DNA of 64,000 nucleotides, from assembly GCA_026120185.1 (NCBI GenBank), contig JANUWF010001176.1:4907501-4971500 (forward strand), written 5' to 3'. A program made the translations under genes and the position numbers. The notes beneath the pieces are model-generated. The model had not been told where the DNA came from. It worked only from the letters and a program-made list of their open reading frames with translations, and did no database searches. This document shows positions 41,099-54,634 of this stretch, piece by piece; position 1 is the stretch's first letter, and each line of letters starts with the position of its first letter. The stretch is from Voacanga thouarsii (Eukaryota > Streptophyta > Magnoliopsida > Gentianales > Apocynaceae).

Positions 41099-41652
41099 AA
41101 CATTATAAATCGATCTATACATTATAATTTTTATTATTTTTTAGTGATTTTAATAATAATATTATTATGTAAATTAATTTTCTTTGTATATTTTAATTTA
41201 TACACCACTTAATCAAATAAATAGATCAAAAAAATTAGATATATGTATATATATAACTATATAGTATAATATATATTAATATGTAGGAGATGAATAACAT
41301 TACAAATCAATCTCTACATTATAATTTTCACTATTTTTTTTAGTGATCTCAACAATAATAACAGTATTTGAATTATTTTTATTTATATATTTTACTTTAT
41401 ACACCACTTAACCAAATAGATATATTAAAAAATTGGACATATGTATATACATAGCTATATAGTATAATATATATTAACATGTAGGAGACGAAGAACATTA
41501 CAAATTGACCTCTACATTATAAATTTCACCATTTTTTTAGTGATATCAACAATAATAACAGTATTTGAATTATTTTTCTTTATAACTTTATACACTACTT
41601 AATCAAAGTAATAGATTAAAAAATTAGACATATGTATATATATACCTACATG

Positions 41653-41660
<8 letters not shown>
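41099..41660. repeat. 197-bp tandem repeat, three units
   Basis: Units start at 41099, 41296 and 41493, each opening AACATTAYAAATYGAYCTCTACATTATA-like sequence and containing TTTATACACCACTTAATCAA and ACTATATAGTATAATATA. It is followed by a (TA)n run (41658-41685). Inside the CACTA 5' region. Confidence 0.9.
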
Positions 41661-41689
<29 letters not shown>

Positions 41690-41944
41690 CTAAATAGATA
41701 CTTATATACATTATATACATATACTTATATATTAGAATAAGTATATAACATAACATAATTAACTAAATACATTTACTTATGCAATACATTAGGTGTATAA
41801 CATGACATAATTACATATACAAAATTATAATAAAATGCACTAATTGAGACATGTTATTAAAAATATTTCAGTAAATTTGTCAAAATACACCATCACATAA
41901 ACACAAAGAAAATTTTAAAAATAAAAAAAAAAAGATTAAAACCC

Positions 41945-42870
41945 TATTTTGTTGTAAAACCCTTGCAAATTTGTCGCAATTAGTGACGAATTTGCGACTA
42001 ATTAGGGTTTTGAGATTTTCTATAAAATTTTTCATTTATTTATTTTTTAATTAAAAATATTGACCGTTGCAAAACCCTCACAAATTGCAAGGGCTTTGCG
42101 ATGGATATTCATTTTTTTAAATTATTTTTTTAAAATAATCTACCGTTGCAAAATCCTCGCAATTTGCGAGGGTTTATAATCCGTCTCAAAACCCTTGCAA
42201 ATTGCGACGACTTTGTGACGCACATTCAAAAATTTTTTAATTTTTTTTAAATCATCGGCCGTCACAAAACCCTCGCAAATTGCGAGGGTTTTGCGATGGA
42301 CTTTCAAAAATTTTAAAAATATTTTTTTAAAAAATAATTAGTCGTCGCAAAACCCTCACAATTTGCGAGGGTAGGGCTTTGCGATGGACGTTCAAAAATT
42401 TTAAAAATATTTTTTTAAAAATCAATTTGTCGTCGCAAAACCTTCGCAATTTGCGAGGGTTTATTAGCCGTCGCAAAATCCTCGCAAATTGCGAGGGTTT
42501 TGCGATGGATGTTCAAAAAATTTTTTAAAAAATATATTTTTAAAAAATAACTGGCCGTCGCAAAACCCTCTCAAATTCTGACGGTTTTGCGATGGACATT
42601 CAAAATTTTTTTTTAAAATATATATTTTTTAAATAAATGGCCGTCGCAAAACCCTCGCAATTTGCGAGGGCATAAATACCGTCGCAAAACCCTCGCAAAT
42701 AGCGACGATTTTACTACGAATTGCGACGGGTATTTTGGCCGTAGCAAAACCGTCGCAAATTGCGACGGTTTTGGTCAACCCGCGACTTATTTGAAAATCG
42801 TCGCAAATTGGTCGCTATTAGCGACGGTATTGAAGCCGTCGCAAAAAATTCGTCGCAAATCGCAATTTTC
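41945..42870. repeat. Right subterminal repeats of the coding CACTA
   Basis: Some ten palindromes of the CCGTCGCAAAACCCTCGCAA type, each followed by ATTGCGAGGGTTTTGCGATG and a short A/T spacer (TTTTTTAAAAA), recurring every 60-65 bp. Presumed binding region for the TNPA-type protein. Confidence 0.92.
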
Positions 42871-42882
42871 CCTGTAGTGCGT

Positions 42883-44782
42883 AGCCCTTAAAACATTTTT
42901 AAAACCTCAAATATCTATTGGGGTACATTTTGTAACTTAATCAAGGATTTAAAATCAATTACTTGATTAAGTGCTCACTTAATTCGATGTGTTGACAAAA
43001 GTACTTAATTAGTTCACTGCATTTGTTATAAATTTGAAGTGAAATATAAAATATTTAATTTTAAAATATAAATATAATAGACATATATGTAATTATTATT
43101 GTTTTACATTTAATTTAAATATTTTTAAAAATATAGTGTAAAATTGGATTATAGTTAATTTTATCTTTAGATTCAAACTTAAATTTCATAATTCAAAATT
43201 TCAATTTTAATATTTATAATTTAATACTTAAATATTCAATTTTCAATTTTCAAAATTCAACTTTATCAAACGCAACTATAATAAAGTTCAATTTTTTATA
43301 GAAAAGTTATTATAAAATTTATGTTTCAATCCTATGTTGTTTTTCAAAATTTATAACAATTTCATTTACTATATTGCTTTTGTTATGATTTGCCCTTTCA
43401 ATTTTAAAATCCTAGTACCATTTTTGATTGGTTTGGAAGATTATTGATAGGGTTTGCGTGATAACTTAATTTAGTATTAAAATTAATAAACTAAATAATT
43501 ATTTAATTAAATATATTTGATGACAAAAAATATTAAGTGTTTAATTACTTTAATGTGTTTGATAATAGATTCTCATTGTCACTTGATTGATTAAAATATA
43601 CTGAAATCTTATTATAATTTCTAAGTGAAATAAAATTTCTTAAAGTTTGAAATCTAAATATGTTATCGAATAATCAAATTGTTATTGTTATTTTCTATTT
43701 AATCTAATATAGTATAAAAATAAATTATAATTAATTTAACTTTCAAATTCAACTTACATATCTGAATATAGTGTAAGTGGATAAAAATTAGGTTGAGATA
43801 AGTTTTATAAAAAATTATTAAATACGTAAGTTCTAAAACGAAAATATGATATGTTGTAAGTAGATGACAGTTATCAGAAAACGAAATTACATAATTATGA
43901 TATTAGACCATAACAACAGCCTTTGACATTGAATGATAGTCTAGTCCGCATTGGAGACGGCTTACGATTAACTGACAAATGTTTGATGCTAGGTAAAACG
44001 TTGGTAGGAGTTGGAAGTCTGTGTGCTAAGAATAATATTGAAGGAATTAGGAAATCTGCATACGAAAGAACTTTAGCATAGCTTGGAAAGATTTTGTGAT
44101 AAATACTAAAGAAGATTTTGAGAGTTGTAATATGCCTTTAGCGGTTACCCAAACCAATTCTAACTGGGCACTGCTGCTATATAAATATGGGAAAAGTTGA
44201 GAGAGTTATTTTTATAGCTTGGCCATAGGAAATGGCGTGAGGATATTCATGCCTATACTCAGAGGGATCTGAAGCCTATATCATCAAAGAAGGTTATTGA
44301 TATGCTGCCCAAAAATATGCTTCTATGATTCAAGAAAACCACTGCAACAATTACTAGCTTATCAACAAACTTGAATTAGCTTTGTTCTTCGAAATCATTG
44401 CCTTTCGATTGGAAAGGTCACTGTTAAATGGGGACCTATGGAGTTGTTGCAACAATGATGGATGGATGTTCAATTATGGTGGGTTAAGTTTAACAATGAT
44501 CTTCTGCTAGTTTGATAGGAGGAGTATTGTGTTGTATTTTGTTAGGTTCTACTAGAAACAATGGGTGATTTAAGATAACTGTGACCTTTGTAACTCTGTT
44601 AAAGTATAGTGGATTCAGTTATTGGTTTTGGACCTGTAGATGTAGGCTTTTTGATAGCCAAATTGCCTTACTAATTTGCTACATTTGATAAACTTTTTTA
44701 TATTACACTCTATAAAACTAACATCACTGCAATAGGAAAGTTTAGCAAAACTACAGAAAAATGGCAAACCAAATTTAACAAA
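42883..44782. other. AT-rich DNA; probable 5' LTR of the SIRE-like copia at its right end
   Basis: 42883-43850 holds nothing recognisable. From roughly 43850 to 44780 the position directly upstream of a primer-binding site suggests the copia 5' LTR. A clear LTR start was not found and no matching 3' LTR is present in the window. Confidence 0.4.
44179..44187 (+). promoter_or_regulatory. Possible TATA box of the copia 5' LTR
   Basis: TATATAAAT about 600 bp before the primer-binding site, where the LTR promoter would be expected. Motif and position only. Confidence 0.35.
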
Positions 44783-44792
44783 TGGTATCAGA
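44783..44792 (+). other. Copia primer-binding site
   Basis: TGGTATCAGA, the plant initiator-tRNA(Met) primer-binding core, preceded by AACAA (LTR end). Located 45 bp before the gag ATG. Confidence 0.8.
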
Positions 44793-44836
44793 CACTATTA
44801 ACATAGCTATGATATATAGGAAGTCAGTTTGGAATA

Positions 44837-45606
44837 ATGTCCATGCCAGTAGATGAAGGAAGTTTTGTAACGAAACCATCACTATTAAAGAGCATAAACT
44901 ATGCCTACTAGAAGACCAAAATGAGAATTTTTATCCTCAACCAGGATATATATTATTGGATGGAGAATTGTTGAAATTGAATAGAAACCACCAACAAAAG
45001 TAGGTACCAGTTCAGGAACATCTAAGGAGAAACTAATCACAGAATCGACAAGTGAGGAGTGTCAACTTGCCAATGTTAATGCTAAGACATTAAATAGTAT
45101 TTTTTTTTCTACAGCTGAGGCAAGAAGAATACAAGTTGATTTCCACTTGTGAATCTACTAAGGAAGTATGAGATAAATTGCAAACTATATTTGAAGGTTC
45201 TACCACTGTTTGAAGGTCAAGAAGATAGTTGTTGACAACTCAATTTGAGAAGCTGAAGATGGGAGAATATGAGACTATAGCCATGTTTAGAAACAAGTTG
45301 AGGGACATTGCAAATCAAGCATATCATCTTGGTGAAGGTTACTCAAGCATATCCTCTTGGTGAAGCTTAATTAGAGGAGAGGTTGATATGGAAAACATTG
45401 AGATCTTTACCACCTAGGTTTCGAGTTAAGGTTACCGCTATTGAAGAATGTAGAGATGTATCAATAATAGGACTTCATGAACTAATAGGTTTCTTACGGA
45501 CCCTTGAGATGACTCTTTAATCTCAGATGAAAACCAATGAAAAGGGCGTTGCATTAAAATTTAAAGAGGAGTTTGAAGATGATAATGCCTCCGATGAAGA
45601 AATAGG
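44837..45606 (+). pseudogene. Copia gag, 5' part
   Basis: ATG 44837: MSMPVDEGSFVTKPSLLKSI then NYAY and, after a stop where relatives have Trp, KTKMR. Further on in other frames: LTTQFEKLKMGEYETIAMF, RNKLRDIANQA, TLRSLPPRFRVKVTAIEEC and LIGFLRTLEMTL. These are the conserved gag blocks of Tork/SIRE copia ('NY..WK..M', 'L...FE.L.M...E.I..F..+LRDI.N', 'KILRSLP.+F..KVTAIEE', 'DEL.G.L..FE'). Several stops and a duplicated stretch at 45320-45370. It ends abruptly at the CACTA insertion and resumes at 48285. Confidence 0.8.
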
Positions 45607-46447
45607 CACTATAAGAAAAATGAATTTTTGCGACGGCCAAAAACCACCACAAAAGGGTTTTGCGACGATTTTGTCCGTAGATAAAAAAGGTGTCGTTATT
45701 TGCGACGGCAAAGAAAAACAGTCGCTATTTGCGATGACTTTGCGATGGATTTTTTTTGTGACGAATTTACGATGACCTTTTAATTAATGATATTATAATT
45801 AAGTTTATAATTATGTTTGCGACGGTTTTGTAAAGGCCAGTTAGCGACGGTTTTGTGACGAATTTTAATTTTTTTTTTAAAAATTGATTATTAAATTTTT
45901 ATTTTTTAAAAATTATTTATTAGATTTGTGACGATGAGTTAGCGACGGTTTTGCGATAGCCTTTTAAAATTTTTTAAAAATTAATTGTTAAATTTTTATT
46001 TTTAAAAAATTATTTATTAAATTTGTGACGGTTTTGTGACAGCATTTTAGCAACGATTTTGTGACAGACTTTTAAATTTTTTTAAAAATTATTTATTAAA
46101 TTTGCAATGATTTTGTGACTGCATTTTAGTGACGGCTTTTTAATTTTTTAAAAAATTACTTATTAAATTTTTAATTTTCAAAAATTATATATTAAATTTG
46201 CGACGGCATTTTAGTGACAGATTTGCTAGGGTTTTGTGACGGTCGTCAAAATTTTAAAATTTTTAATTATTAAATCGGCTCTGACCTGATCGAGGTAGCC
46301 CTCCCACCCCAACCTAGAACAGATTCCGACCCACCCAACTCGAAACCGATCCGGCTCGACCTGGAATAGATTCTGACCTGGCCCCAACTCAAAACCGATC
46401 CAGACTGTCGTCGCAATCTCTGTCGCTAAAAATTATTGAAATTGTTG

Positions 46448-46510
46448 TTGGAAGCGAGGCTCGAACTCGCAACTTTGTTGTGAGAGAACATGTGCTCCAC
46501 CACTAAGCTA

Positions 46511-46514
<4 letters not shown>
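46448..46514 (-). other. tRNA-like block in CACTA NA2
   Basis: On the - strand: ATAGCTTAGTGGTGGAGCAC, then GCGAG-TTCGAGC-CTCGC, a perfect 5-bp T-stem with 7-nt loop, containing AGTTCGAGCC (46467-46458) as B-box. This is the best folded of the three copies. The acceptor stem is again absent. Confidence 0.6.
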
Positions 46515-46547
<33 letters not shown>

Positions 46548-46790
46548 TAATATATATACATATATATAAATATATTAATATAGCAAATTTAAATTATATA
46601 TACATATACATGTTAATACAAATTAATACATTACATATATACATATATATATATACATATAGATTTATATTTATATATACATATACATACTTACTTAATA
46701 ATATATACACATAATAATATTATATTTATATTTTATATATAAATATTTCAACTTAACAATGTCTTTTCACACATTCTACTATTTTAACAC

Positions 46791-46860
<70 letters not shown>

Positions 46861-46862
46861 TG
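46512..46862. repeat. (TA)n and (GT)n microsatellites in NA2
   Basis: (TA)n at 46512-46540, scattered TATACATA repeats to 46700, (TA)n at 46795-46826, then (TG)n at 46829-46862. Confidence 0.95.
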
Positions 46863-48284
46863 TAAAATTAAACTTTAAAATTTTTTAAAGATTTTTTAGA
46901 TTAGTGACGGATAAAAGCCATTGCAAAATTCTCACTAATTGCGACGGATTTGTGAGGGATTAGTGTTTTGAAACTCTAATCCCTCGCAAATCCATCGCAA
47001 TTAGTAAGGGTTTTGCGATAGATTTTACAAGTCGTCACTAATTTGTGAGGATTTTTTAAAAAATTTTTAAAAAATAAATTTATTATTTTGCAAGGTGTCG
47101 CAAAACTGTCGCAAATTAGTGAGGGTTTTGGGATGATTTTATTAAAAAAATTTAAAAATAAATTTATTATCGAGCCATTGCAAAACCGTCACTATTTTGC
47201 GAGGGTTTTGCAATAGTTATTTAAAAAAATTTTAAAAAATAAAATTTATTATCGGGTCATCCTAAATCCATCGCAATTAGTGAGGGTTTTGTAACGATTT
47301 TAATAATTTTCTTTTAAAAAAATTATTATGAAGCTGTCATTTGCGAGGGTTTTGCGATGGTTCTTTTAAAAATTTTTAAAAAATTAAATTTATTATCAGG
47401 TCGTTGCAAATCCGTCACAATTTGCGAGGCATCGCAAAACCGTCGCTAATTAGTGAGGGTTTTGCAAAGATTTTATTAATTTTTTTAAAAAAAATTATTA
47501 TTAAGCCATCGCAAAACCGTCGCTAATTTGAGAGGGTTTTGCAACGGTTCTTTTAAAAATTTTTAAAAATTAACTTTATTATTGGGCTATCGCAAATCCG
47601 TTGCAATTAGCGAGGGTTTTGCGAGGGGTCGCAAAACCGTTGCTAATTAGCGAGAGTTTTGACCTCGGAAAACCATCGCAAATTAGTGAGGGTTTTGAAA
47701 CGATTTTATTAATTTTTTTAAAAAAATTTATTATTAAGCCATCTCAAAACTATCGCTAATTTGCGAGGGTTTTACGAAGGTTCTTTTAAAATTTTTAAAA
47801 AAGTTAAATTTATTATCAGGCTATCGCAATTAGCAAGGGTTTTGCGAGGCGACGCAAAATCATCGCTAATTAGCGAGGGTTTTGCAACGATTTTATTAAT
47901 TTAAAAAAAAAATTAATTATCAAGTCGTCGCAAAACCGTCACTAATTTGTGAGGGGTTTTGCGACGGTTCTTTTAAAAAATTAAATTTATTATCGGGCTG
48001 TAGCAAATTTGTCGTAATTTGTGAGGGTTTTGCAACGGGTTTTTTAATTATATAGCTTTACTTTATATTTACAAATTTTTGTTGCAAAATCGTCGCTAAT
48101 TTGCAAGGATTTTGCGACGGTTCTTTTGGGCCATTGCAATTAGTTTGGGTTTTGCAATTGCCGTCGCAATTAGGGACGGTTTTCATTGTTGTCGCAAAAC
48201 TGTCGCAAAGCCATCACAATTAGTGACGGTCATGTAGCCGTTGCAAATTTTTCATCGCAAAATCCAATTTTTCCCGTAGTGAGG

Positions 48285-48477
48285 TATGCTAACCAAAAGG
48301 TTCAACAACATGCTAAAAAGACAGTCGAATGAACAAACATTTTGGTAAAACCATCAACAAGAAGTCTAGTGCCTCAAAGAAAATAATCACAAATTAGAAA
48401 TACACAGAAGTTAAGAATATGCCTAAAGGTCTAAAGTGTCATGAGAGTGGTGGTATTGGTTATATTTGTGTAGACCA
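48285..48477 (+). pseudogene. Copia gag, zinc-knuckle segment
   Basis: After the CACTA: LKCHESGGIGYICVDH, a decayed CCHC zinc knuckle (second Cys is Ser, His is Tyr). Interrupted by solo LTR B; joining 48477 to 50507 continues the frame as HGNKKKRSKSYNT. Confidence 0.75.
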
Positions 48478-50501
48478 TGATGGTTTAAAAACAGGGGAGC
48501 ATGCTCACAGGAGGAAAAACAGGGAGAAAAAAAAAACTACAAGCCTTAATGGCAGCACGGAAGCGATAAGACCATACCTTTGTGTGCTATAAGCTTCTTA
48601 GGCTGTGTAGGAATAGATTGAATCACGGGAGTAGCCTCGCCTTACCCACTCGGTGAAGCTTCCGGTTGAAATCCTGCTAACCTCGTACTTCGCTTTGTTT
48701 GCATGAACGCCAAGCTTTACAGCTCTCAGAATATGCCACTATCCAACATCTCTGTGGTGAACACAACAGTGAGGAAGAGTGATCTCAACCCAACTTGGTT
48801 CTACTGCTATAGGCTAGCAAAACACCAAGAACAAGAGGAAAGCCAAGAAGCTCACGTGAGAGAGAGAGCTGCGTGAGGGAGAGAGAGAAGCTAGGGAGAG
48901 TTAGGGTTTTCATTTTTCAAGAGTCTTGTTTATTGTTAGCCAAAACTAGGTCTTCAACATCTGATAAACATATCCCCCGGGATATCATATTTCAAACACC
49001 CCGATGTTATCCAGAGAATAAGTTTGGCTTAACCCTAAACTTATCTGATCCGTATCTAGAAGAAACCCTACAGTCCAATCTATTAGGCCAAAATAATATC
49101 TATTATTTTTCTTGGACCCAAAAGGCCCAAAATAATAAACATTAATTATTTATTTTCTGGGTTTATAGAAATAACCCAATAAACAATTAAGGAGCCCAAA
49201 TGAACCAAAATAAATAAACTTTAATTATTTATATCTTGGACTTATAGAAATAACCCAATAAATAATTAAGCATTAATTATTTTTCTCTAGTTTAAGCCCA
49301 GGTTAATTTCCTAATTATTCAAACTGGACCTAAGCCCTGAATAATTAATTAACCAATTAAACCATATAATTAATTTCTCTCAACTACTATTTTTATTTTA
49401 TTTTATTTATTTATTTATTTTCCAGTCTAATAATAAATCAAATTTCTTGAATAAAATAAAATAAAATCCTCTTTAACTGAGACCAATTTCTCAACCTAAA
49501 ATTAATTAGGATTTACGGGCTATTTTGAGGACCAAAAAGACACATTGCCTTGGCTGCTAAAATGATCAAAATACCCCTACTATATAAATAGCTATATTTT
49601 GCATTTTAAATATTTCCTAATATCACTATAAGAAAATATTGACCCAAGGATAATGCTGCGTTAGCAAAGTCTCCGAGCTACAGGTGAAATAACTAAAATA
49701 CTTCTCTACACATCGCCGTACATTTAGAGAGGAAGAAGCGTACTAACACCCCTCTAAATGACATCTACCATCCTTAGGCTTTTAGTCCAATGATCCACAA
49801 CTTCCTAGAGTGTTTCCGCTTTCCAAGGGAGCTACCCTAAAGCTAACATCCAAGTCATGTTTTCCAGGGCCCTGGACATTTTAGATTAATCGGACAACCA
49901 CAAGGGGTGATATTGTGTAGAAACTATGTTGTACAAGTCTATCTTAACTAACTAGTTACATATACCCAATACACAAGTATATTGGTTCTACCATAGAACT
50001 TCAACTATAGCATATCAAAGTATATGCTTCTAGCTTCGTCAGACCACCAACTTATACTCAAATCATAGAGTACTAGTCCACGCTGTAGTAGTAGTAGTCA
50101 AGATTTCTATCATATAGTACTTTTAGAAACCACTACTACAGGTCCTGTCCTACGTATTCGAAATACGCTTATGTCATGAAGTGAATGGACTACTCACTGG
50201 CTAACGGTAAGCCATTTCCCATTTGGAATTCATAATATAATAACCTAAACATGATGAGATTCCCATTCTCATTAATAGGTTAAAAACAAATGTTTATGTG
50301 TCTAAATAACTCGTGATCCATACCTTACTGTGAAAGACCACCATTCATATGGATCACGTATTTAAACACAATGGGTCTATTCCAAACGAAATTGTGCACA
50401 AATAAAAAGTAAATTCACAAACAATTTCTGAAATTAAATTCTTTTATTAAATATTCAATTTTATATCGAAAACCTAGTCTAAGAGGGTATACTATCCAAC
50501 A
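48478..50501 (-). mobile_element. Copia-type solo LTR, copy B
   Basis: A 2,024-bp relative of 21680-23717 over its full length: begins TGATGG, ends CCAACA, and shares among many blocks CATATAGTACTTT, GAAATACG and CCTAGTCTAAGAGGG. Flanks gacca (48473-48477) and aatca (50502-50506) agree at 3 of 5 bases. Target-site mismatch and divergence from copy A suggest it is older or has mutated more. The ORF at 48873-49145 is not meaningful. Confidence 0.85.
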
Positions 50502-50506
50502 AATCA

Positions 50507-53500
50507 TGGAAATAAAAAAAAGAGATCCAAGTCCTACAATACCACTTTAAGTGACGATGAGGACAATATTTAAGAATATCCTAAAGAACCCAGTTCTGAT
50601 GAAGGTGATGTGTTTTGTCAAAAAAGTATTGTTACGTTCAATATTATGATCACAGATGATGAAAAAGAGATATCTGACAATGAGGAGATGACACCAGAAG
50701 CACTTTTGGATGAATGCAAGTTACTGTACACAAAATGGCAAAAAAGAGTAACGCAAGTTAAACAATTAAAGAAACAAGTAAGAAAACTCAATCAACTAGT
50801 CAGTGATCAACAATAGAAGATACAATTGTATGAGAAGGGGATTGATGAAAAGATCACAGAGTTGAAACTCAAAAATCAACCGTTGCAAATAGCAATTAGT
50901 TGTTATGGATACTGAGTCAGCTATCAAGAGACCAAACATTGGAAAAGCAAAATTGGATAAATTTTATCATTTGAAAAATCACCCCAGGACAAAACAAGCT
51001 TGGCTTATGAAGAGTCCAACAAGAGTGTTGTTCTGCATCATACAAATCTATTAGTTGTTGAGAAAAAGTTGTAATGGAGTAAATTAAAAAAAAAAAAACT
51101 AAAGAAGCTTAATGTTTACTGTAACTATTGGTATCTTACAAGTCAAAGATGGAAGAATTACTTGAAGAGATACAAAGATCTTCAAGATGGGCAGAAATTT
51201 GTCAAACCTAAGTTTGACAAGGACAAAAAATCTCCAAAAGTAAAGAAGGTCTAGATTAGAAAAGCTAAACTCAAAGCACATGTGGTTCACATGTTATTGA
51301 AAGCCACAATGGAAGATGTTTGGTTTCTGGACAGTGGCTGCTCAAAACACATGATAAGAAGAAAGAAATTTCTAGTCAACTATGAATAAAAAAGTGGTGG
51401 ATCAGTTACATTTGTTGATGGTTGTAAAAATAAGATTGTCTGCACAAGTATGTTGAATATTAAAGGTAGGCCAAAACTTAGTACTCTGTATGTGGATGGA
51501 TTAAAAGATAATCAAATAAGTATTAGTCAATTGTGTTATGATAATATGTTCATTAATTTTGACAAAACTAACTGTCTTGTTGTGGATAAAACTGGAAATC
51601 ATGTAATTACTAGAGACAGGACATCTGACAATTGTTATCAAATATGCTTGACAAATTTACATAAGTGCATGATATCTAAGTCTAATAGAGTTAAACTGTG
51701 GCATCACAAGTTAGCATTTGATAATTACAGTCAGTTAGAACCGCAGAGTTTAATAGGAGCTACTCGTGGACTACCTAAGCCACATAAAATCATTAGAAAC
51801 ATATGCAGTGCATGTCAAAATGATAAGCAAGTCAAGGTGTCACATGCTAGAGTTTAATAGATTGCTACTGCATTAGCCCTTGAACTTATACGTGCGGATT
51901 TTTTTTGGACCAACTCAGACAACGAGTGTTAGTGGAAAAAGGTATATTATGATATGTCTTGATGATTTTTCTAGATTCACATAGTTAAGTTTCCTGAGAT
52001 AGAAATCAAATTCTTGTAAAGCTTTTCAGAAATTATTTTTGATTATACAAACATAGAAAAGTGTTAAGGTAAAAAGGATACGAAGTGATCATAGGAAGGA
52101 GTTTGATAAAAATTTATTCAATGATTTTTGTGTTAAAATGGAGTTCAACAAGAATTCTCTGCACTAATGACACCGCAACATAGTGGTGCTGCCAAGAAGA
52201 AGAATATAACTATTTAGACAATGGTAAGAGTTATGCTGAATACCGCAGAAGCGGACATATTTCAGGCCACATACCAAAAAGATGACTTATGAAATTTAGA
52301 ATGGTCGAAAGCCATAGTTGAGTTACTTCCATGTGTTCGAGAGTAAATGTTATGTTCTAAATGACAAAGAACAACTGGGAAAGTTTGATGAGAGAATTCA
52401 TGAAGGTATCTTCCTTAGGTACTCTAACAACAGTAGTGCATTTCAAGTACATAAAAAGAGAACTCAAGTTGTCATGGAATCAGTTATTGTTGTTATAAAG
52501 AATGTTTCACAAGAAAATATGGAGAGAGAAATATCGCAATCAGATGGCAATGAGTCTATGCAAACTACTGAAGAAGTTATTATACTAGAGTGCTCAGGTA
52601 GTGCAAGTCAGGATAATTCTATTAAAAAAAAAAAGGATGCTGTACAATAGAAGGCATCATCATCATCTAGAATAAAAAAAGAACCATCCAATAGACATGA
52701 TTTTTAGAAGTATGGATGAGTAAAGAAAAACTAGGGATAGACCTAAAGTTGATTATAAGGAGATAGTTATGCATGCTTGTTATACCTCTACTCTAGAGCC
52801 AAAGAATATTAAAGAAGGTTTGGCGGATGAACATTGGATTATTGTTATGCAAGATGAACTTCAACAGTTTAAAAGAAATAATGTATAGGAACATGTACCA
52901 AGACCTAAGAATGTTAATGTGATTGGAACTAAGTGAGTTTTTTGAAATAAAACTAATGAGCTTGGTTACATAGTAAGGAATAAGGCAAGACTAGTTGCAC
53001 AGGGATATACACAAGTTGAAAAGATTGACTTCGACGAAATTTTGCACCTATGGCCAGGGTAGAATCTGTAAGATTATTACTAGCAGTAGCTTATGCTAAG
53101 AACTTCATATTATAATAAATGGATGTGAAAAGTGCACTTTTGAATGGGTTCTTATGAGAGGAAGCATTTGTTGAACAACTTAAAGGTTTGCTAATCCTGA
53201 GTTTCTTAATTATGTGTACAATAAAGAAAGCTCTCTACGGGCTGAAGTAAGCACCCAGAGCATGGTATGAAAGACTTACAAACTATCTTCTCAAAAGAAG
53301 ATACAAGTAAGGGGGAGCTGATAAGACTATTTTTGTGAAGAAACTTGGAGTTGATTTCAATGTTGCACAAATTTATGTAATGAAATCACGTTTAGTTCAA
53401 CATTAAAACAGATGTCGAAAGATTTTGTTGAACTTCTGCAAATAGAATTTGAAATAAGCATGATAGGAGAGCTAATATTTTTCCCTGGTTTACAAATTAG

Positions 53501-54314
53501 GCAGATGAATAATGGAGTCTTTATATCTCAGACCAAGTATGTCAACAATCTGGTTAAAAAGTTCAACATGGATTTATTAAAATCTATTAGGACACCCATA
53601 ATTGTCGCAAAAAAATTAACAAAAGATAACAAGGGATAAGAAATAGATCAACACTTGTATAGAAGCATGATTGGAGGGCTGCTATATCTTACAACAAGTC
53701 ATCTTGATATAAGCTATCGTATTGGTATGTGTGCAAGGTATCAAGCGAGTCCTAAAGAGGCACACTTGAAAGTGGTCAAAAGAATCATGAAGTATGTATG
53801 TTGTACTTTTGAATATGGTATTCACTTTAGTAAAGACTCTAGTCTACTCTTGTTTAGTTATAGCGATGTTGATTGGATAGGAAACTGTGATGACCATTAG
53901 AGTACATCTGGAGGCTGTTTCTATTTGGAAAATAATATTGTGTCAGGGTACAACAAGAAATAGAATTGCATATATTTGTCAACAATAAAAGCTCAATATA
54001 TTATTGTTGGAAGTTGTTATACTTAGTTGTTGTAGATGAAATAGATGTTGGAAAACCATAGTGTTAATTAGGAAGAGTTGATTATTTATTGTGACAACAC
54101 AAGTGCTATCGACGTCTTTCAAAATCCAATTCAACACAACCGAACAAAGTACATTGACGTCAGGCATTATTTTATCAAGGAACTTGTCGAGCAACAAAAT
54201 GTGAAGATTGGATACATATCGATTCAGAAACAACTTGCTGATATCTTCCCAAAACCACTTGATGCTATGCAATTTGAGGAATTGCATAAAGCATTAGGAG
54301 TTTTCTCACCTTGA
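50507..54314 (+). pseudogene. Copia gag C-terminus and pol (protease, integrase, RT, RNase H)
   Basis: gag tail: SYNTTLSDDEDN, MTPEALLDECKLLYTKWQKR and a coiled-coil LKKQVRKLNQL (SIRE-like). Protease: VWFLDSGCSKHM with active DSG (51321). GAG-pre-integrase: VKLWHHKLAFDN (51690). Integrase: FFGPTQTTSVSGKRYIMICL then DDFSRF (51900) and RSDHRKEFD (52080). RT: NKARLVAQGYTQVEKIDFDE (52980), MDVKSALLNGFL (53120), KKALYGLK.APRAWYERL (53225), GELIFFPGLQIRQ (53470); the YVDDI box is lost after QIYV (53368). RNase H: YRSMIGGLLYLTTSHLDISY, IIYCDNTSAIDVFQNPIQHN, RTKYIDVRHYFIKE, QLADIFPKPLD. Many frameshifts and stops. The last frame stops at 54314. Confidence 0.92.
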
Positions 54315-54634
54315 TACTCACGATTTTGTGTCAAACTCTATATATGGTAGTTCTTATTTTTTACTTTATTTGTTTTGTTAATAGTAAAAAAAAAAAAAAA
54401 AAAAAACAGGAGCTGAGAACATGAAGATACATGCAGAGATATGATATAGGTGTGCAGAAGTCTTAGCAAGGCTTGAACTCTATAAAAGATAGGTTGCACC
54501 AATCAAGTGCTGCTGATATTTGTATCTTGTTAAATACAACACGCATAACATAATGTGTAGAACGCAAAAGTCACAAGGATTTAAATTGAGTAAAAACTCT
54601 TTCTATACGAGTTGCGACTTAATTGATAGATAGC
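54315..54634. other. Copia spacer between pol and MLE1
   Basis: Non-coding, with a poly-A run at 54388-54409. In SIRE elements this region separates pol from the env-like ORF. Confidence 0.5.

Larger units (their letters stand above)
34916..42879 (-). mobile_element. Coding CACTA (En/Spm-like) transposon, 7.96 kb
   Basis: Left end CACTACAGGAAAAATCACG, right end inverted CACTACAGGGAAAATTGCG. Flanks tgt (34913-34915) and cgt (42880-42882) agree at 2 of 3 bases. On the - strand it carries a TNPD (TNP2) relic and then a second transposon gene of the Transposase_24 type, the usual gene order of plant CACTAs. Both ends are long arrays of CCCTCGCAAATTGCGAGGG palindromes. The 5' region holds a G-rich tract and a 197-bp tandem repeat. 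It starts about 300 bp after NA3, beyond the beta-glucosidase gene. Confidence 0.93.
45607..48281. mobile_element. Non-autonomous CACTA element NA2
   Basis: Left end CACTATAAGAAAAATGAA, right end ..CCAATTTTTCCCGTAGTG, perfect 3-bp target duplication agg (45604-45606 and 48282-48284). No coding capacity. The interior has GCGACGG-type repeats, a tRNA-like block, long (TA)n/(GT)n microsatellites, and a right half of GCGAGGGTTTTGCGA units spaced about 60-120 bp. It is inserted in copia gag. Confidence 0.95.
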
